Shown here: positions 5,604-8,592 of the stretch, in pieces
Position numbering within the stretch: the stretch's first letter is position 1
Layout: each line of letters opens with the position of its first letter
Source: Desulfobacterales bacterium
GTDB taxonomy: Bacteria; Desulfobacterota; Desulfobacteria; Desulfobacterales; JAFDCJ01
Length of the DNA stretch: 8,592 nucleotides
Direction of reading: 5' to 3'
NCBI GenBank assembly: GCA_029939875.1
Contig: JAOZSC010000085.1
Location: 1-8,592, forward strand
The notes under the pieces: model-generated
The model's database searches: none
What the model was told of the DNA's origin: nothing
The model's input: only the letters and a program-made list of their open reading frames with translations
Made by a program: the position numbers and the translations under genes

Positions 5604-6758
5604 ATGACGCCGGCAGCGCCTCAATCTTGCGTGGTTCTTGTCGCTGGTGAGACATCCGGTGACCAGCACGGTGCTCGGGTGGTAAGTGCCATGCAGCAAA
5701 AAGACCCCGGCCTGTTTTTCTGTGGAATCGGCGGCCCCGCCCTCCAGCAAGCTGGTGTGCGAATCGTGGCGGATGCCGCCAGCCTGTCAGTGGTCGGCAT
5801 CACTGAAGTATTTGCCAAGCTGCCCGCTATTATCAATGGCCTGGCAGTCATGAAAAAGCTGTTAAAAAGCCTGAGGCCCGAACTGCTCATTCTCATTGAC
5901 TTTCCGGATTTTAACCTTTGCGTGGCGGCCACGGCAAAAAAGCTGGGTATTCCGGTGCTGTATTATATCAGCCCCCAGGTGTGGGCCTGGCGTCGCGGTC
6001 GCGTCCGGCGCATCGCCCGGCTGGTGGATCACATGGCCGTCATTTTGCCCTTCGAGGAAAACTTTTACCGGCAACATGATGTGCCGGTAACCTTTGTCGG
6101 TCATCCCCTGCTTGACGACCCGTCCGCTTTGTCCCGTCAAAGTCTGAAAATTACTGACATCGATCGGCCGGTTATCGGCCTGCTGCCGGGATCGCGCAGC
6201 GGTGAGATTGCCAGGCATCTTCCGGTTATGTTGGAGACGGCCGCAGTTTTGAAAGCTGAATTGAAGCGGGCTGAATTTATAATTTCCCATGCGCCGTCGG
6301 TTTTGAAAAAACAAATTGACACCCTGATGGCGCAACATCCGGGGGCTGCCGGATTCGAAGTGATATCCGGGCCGGTGGAGACGGTTTTTGAACGCAGCGA
6401 CGTCGTCGTAGCGGCCTCCGGGACCGTAACTCTCCAGGCAGCGCTGCACGGCACCCCCATGGTGATTATCTACCGGGTATCGCCGGTCAGTTTCTGGCTG
6501 GGCCGGGCGCTGGTGCGCGTACCTCATATCGGCCTGGTCAACCTGGTTGCCGGACGGCAAATCGTCGCCGAACTGGTGCAGCACGACGCCCGGGCCGATA
6601 AAATCGCCGCGGCCGTCGGAGGCCTGCTGCACGACAAAAATGAATTAAACATTCTCAAGCGGCAGTTGCTGGGCCTGCACGACTTGCTGGGAGGACCTGG
6701 AGCCGCTGCCCGTGTGGCCGATATTGCCCTGGGCCTGCTGGACCAACCTGCTGCCTGA
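5604..6758 (+). CDS. lpxB: Lipid-A-disaccharide synthase LpxB
   Basis: LpxB, a GT19 glycosyltransferase at the inner face of the cytoplasmic membrane, joins UDP-2,3-diacylglucosamine to lipid X and forms the beta-1,6 disaccharide. From ATG 5604 the product has 384 residues (E. coli 382). Visible motifs are VAGETSGD (13-20), LIDFPDFN (97-104, Asp99 near the expected catalytic Asp), SPQVWAWR (123-130), FVGHPLLD (165-172), LPGSRSGE (194-201), ASGTVTLQ (271-278) and VNLVAGRQIVAELVQ (312-326). Residue 278 is Gln (CAG at 6435-6437), where I recall Glu as usual in this family. An in-frame ATG at 5559 would add 15 residues. I chose 5604 because the distance to VAGE then equals that in E. coli and a purine-rich GGGATGGG (5591-5598) precedes it. 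The 127-base gap from the oxidoreductase shows no other gene. msbA follows after 12 bases. Confidence 0.96.
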   Translation: MTPAAPQSCVVLVAGETSGDQHGARVVSAMQQKDPGLFFCGIGGPALQQAGVRIVADAASLSVVGITEVFAKLPAIINGLAVMKKLLKSLRPELLILIDFPDFNLCVAATAKKLGIPVLYYISPQVWAWRRGRVRRIARLVDHMAVILPFEENFYRQHDVPVTFVGHPLLDDPSALSRQSLKITDIDRPVIGLLPGSRSGEIARHLPVMLETAAVLKAELKRAEFIISHAPSVLKKQIDTLMAQHPGAAGFEVISGPVETVFERSDVVVAASGTVTLQAALHGTPMVIIYRVSPVSFWLGRALVRVPHIGLVNLVAGRQIVAELVQHDARADKIAAAVGGLLHDKNELNILKRQLLGLHDLLGGPGAAARVADIALGLLDQPAA

Positions 6759-6770
6759 AAACGTCAATTT

Positions 6771-8552
6771 ATGAAAATGATACCCCTGCCAAAACTGAGC
6801 CCACGGCATAAGGAACTGTTGGGGTTCGTAAAAGACAGCTGGACAAAACTGGCCGCATCAGCGGCGTGTTCTGCCATTGTGGCGGCCATGACCGCCGCAA
6901 CCGCTTATCTCGTCAAACCGGCGGTGGAAAACATATTCGAACAGAAGAACCCCCAGATGCTGCTGTTGATTCCAGCGGCCGTGCTGGCTGTTTTTTTCAT
7001 AAAAGGCGTGGCCGCCTATGGCTCCGGCTATCTTTTAAGTTACATTGGCCAGGACATTGTCATGCGGTTGAGAAATCGTCTGTACAACCACATGCAGGAT
7101 CTTCCGCTGGCTTTTTTTCAGCGGGAAAAAACCGGCGATCTCATGTCACGCATCACCAATGACGTTAACATTATCAGTGCGATGTTCACCTCTGCCATCA
7201 CCGGCTCCATCCAGCATTTTTTTACCATCATCGGGCTGGTGTCAGTGACCTTTTTCATGATTCCCAAGCTGGCCGTTTATGCCTTTGTGGTGATTCCGGT
7301 GGCCGGGATCCCCATTTTTCAATTCGGGCGCAAAATCCGGCGGGTGCGGCGTGGTACCCAGGAAGCCGTGGCAGATATAAACTCTTTTTTGCACGAGACC
7401 CTTACCGGCAATAAAATTGTAAAAGCTTTCGGCATGGAGGCCCATGAGAAAAAGCGTTTTGCCAAAAAGTCCCGTAAAATTTTCAAACTGGAAATGAGCG
7501 AAACCAAAGTCAAGGTGTTGTCATCACCGTTGATGGAATTTCTGGGAGGCCTCGGTATTGCGTTTATTATCTGGTACGGAGGCCATCAGGTGATTCGCGG
7601 TACTTACACATTCGGAACATTTATGTCCTTTTTATTGGCGGTGGGTTTGATGTACGAGCCACTCAAGAAATTGAGCAAACTGAATAATGCCGTTCAACGC
7701 GGGATGGCTGCTGCTGATCGTATTTTTGACATCCTGGAGCGAAAATCAGACATCATTGAAGCCCGCGCCCCGGTTCCCATCCCGGCCGGCACGCATCGGA
7801 TAAGCTTTGAAGACGTGTCGTTTCAATATGATCAGACCCCGGTACTGCAAAACATCAACCTGGAGGTTGCCGCCGGAGAAATTGTTGCCCTGGTGGGCAT
7901 GAGCGGCGGCGGGAAAACTTCCCTGGTAAACCTCATCCCCCGATTTTACGACGCGACCCGGGGCCGGATTTTAATCGACGGCATCGATGTCCGTCAACCC
8001 TCGGTTGCAGACCTGCGCAGACAAATCGCCATCGTCACCCAGGAGCCGATCCTGTTCAATGATACGGCCCGCAACAACATTGCCTACGGCAATCCGGATG
8101 CCTCTCAACAGCAGATCATCCAGGCGGCCGGGGCAGCCTATGCCGATGAGTTCATCCGTGGATTTCCCCGGGGATTTGACACCTTCATCGGTGAGCTGGG
8201 CGGTCGGCTTTCCGGTGGGCAGAAGCAGCGCATCTGCATTGCCCGGGCACTGTTGAAGGATGCTCCCATATTGATCCTTGACGAGGCCACCTCCTCGCTG
8301 GACTCCGAATCCGAAGGACTGGTACAAAAAGCACTGGAAAACTTGATGAAAGGGCGTACAACCTTTGTCATCGCCCACCGCCTGTCCACCATCGGGTATG
8401 CTCACAGAATCATTGTTATTGCCGATGGCCGGATCGTGGAAGAGGGAGATCATAACGAATTGATCGCCCGGCGCGGCGAGTATTACAAGCTTTACCTGAT
8501 GCAGTTTGGCGACAATTTTTCCCGGAACGTTCCTCAGGCCGGAAACCGCTGA
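6771..8552 (+). CDS. msbA: Lipid A export ABC transporter MsbA (ATP-binding and permease half-transporter)
   Basis: MsbA is a homodimeric inner-membrane flippase that moves core-lipid A to the periplasmic leaflet using ATP. The 593-residue product has a type I exporter membrane domain (about 20-315). Hydrophobic segments lie near 28-48, 62-85, 146-163, 168-185, 255-275 and 283-297. It includes LPLAFFQREKTGDLMSRITND (111-131), typical of the family. The nucleotide-binding domain has the A-loop Tyr353, Walker A GMSGGGKTS (376-384, Lys382), Q-loop Gln424, signature LSGGQ (480-484), Walker B ILILDE (500-505), D-loop SSLD (508-511) and switch His536. All catalytic residues are intact. Walker A reads K-T-S, a tolerated variant of K-S-T. 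Position after lpxB supports MsbA over a generic lipid or drug exporter. No clear ribosome binding site precedes ATG 6771, so translation may be coupled to lpxB. Confidence 0.94.
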   Translation: MKMIPLPKLSPRHKELLGFVKDSWTKLAASAACSAIVAAMTAATAYLVKPAVENIFEQKNPQMLLLIPAAVLAVFFIKGVAAYGSGYLLSYIGQDIVMRLRNRLYNHMQDLPLAFFQREKTGDLMSRITNDVNIISAMFTSAITGSIQHFFTIIGLVSVTFFMIPKLAVYAFVVIPVAGIPIFQFGRKIRRVRRGTQEAVADINSFLHETLTGNKIVKAFGMEAHEKKRFAKKSRKIFKLEMSETKVKVLSSPLMEFLGGLGIAFIIWYGGHQVIRGTYTFGTFMSFLLAVGLMYEPLKKLSKLNNAVQRGMAAADRIFDILERKSDIIEARAPVPIPAGTHRISFEDVSFQYDQTPVLQNINLEVAAGEIVALVGMSGGGKTSLVNLIPRFYDATRGRILIDGIDVRQPSVADLRRQIAIVTQEPILFNDTARNNIAYGNPDASQQQIIQAAGAAYADEFIRGFPRGFDTFIGELGGRLSGGQKQRICIARALLKDAPILILDEATSSLDSESEGLVQKALENLMKGRTTFVIAHRLSTIGYAHRIIVIADGRIVEEGDHNELIARRGEYYKLYLMQFGDNFSRNVPQAGNR

Positions 8553-8563
8553 TTTCCTCTGAT

Positions 8564-8592
8564 ATGAAAATCAACTCAACAATTAACCGCTA
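8564..8592 (+). CDS. Possible start of the next gene, cut by the window edge
   Basis: ATG at 8564, 11 bases after the msbA stop, opens a frame reading MKINSTINR that is still open at the edge. There is no clear ribosome binding site, and nine codons are too few to identify a product. In related clusters msbA is often followed by an acyltransferase or a Kdo transferase gene. That is only an expectation from gene order. Confidence 0.3.

Noticed and set aside
5862..6632. Minus-strand open frame of 256 codons inside lpxB
   Set aside because: It lies opposite a clearly conserved gene and its translation shows no recognisable domain. Such frames are common opposite GC-rich codon positions.

Overview
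The window carries one continuous, all-plus-strand cluster for building the Gram-negative outer membrane. The order is bamA (3' part only), ompH/skp, lpxD, fabZ, lpxA, a Gfo/Idh/MocA oxidoreductase, lpxB and msbA. The first codons of a possible further gene lie at the right edge. I see no tRNA, rRNA, CRISPR array, insertion sequence or phage gene. All gene assignments rest on motifs read by eye.

Organism: the gene set requires an LPS-producing diderm. The order bamA-ompH-lpxD-fabZ-lpxA-oxidoreductase-lpxB-msbA, with an oxidoreductase between lpxA and lpxB, resembles Desulfobacterota (the former deltaproteobacteria, for example sulfate reducers) more than enterobacteria, whose version is bamA-skp-lpxD-fabZ-lpxA-lpxB. 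This placement is an inference from gene order and protein style, not from a search.

Layout: positions 1-1376 are the end of bamA. A strong stem-loop overlaps its stop codon, and a 173-base gap follows. ompH is at 1550-2092. A 71-base gap then holds a possible 8-codon reading frame whose stop overlaps the lpxD start. lpxD, fabZ and lpxA (2164-4411) are joined by two ATGA stop/start overlaps. A 108-base gap with a promoter-like sequence precedes the oxidoreductase (4520-5476). After a 127-base gap come lpxB (5604-6758) and, 12 bases later, msbA (6771-8552). No gene-free stretch exceeds 300 bases.

How they work together: LpxA and LpxD add hydroxyacyl chains to the UDP-glucosamine precursor. 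FabZ draws on the same hydroxyacyl-ACP pool for phospholipid synthesis. LpxB makes the disaccharide and MsbA flips lipid A core across the inner membrane. OmpH/Skp and BamA chaperone and insert outer-membrane proteins. The oxidoreductase resembles GnnA, which oxidises the sugar 3-position ahead of transamination to give amide-linked lipid A, but no GnnB-type aminotransferase is present here. The steps between LpxA and LpxD (LpxC deacetylase) and between LpxD and LpxB (LpxH, LpxI or LpxG hydrolase) are also absent.

I found no clearly new system. The points most worth checking are the orphan GnnA-like enzyme, the missing hydrolase gene, the stem-loop at the bamA stop and the mini reading frame before lpxD.
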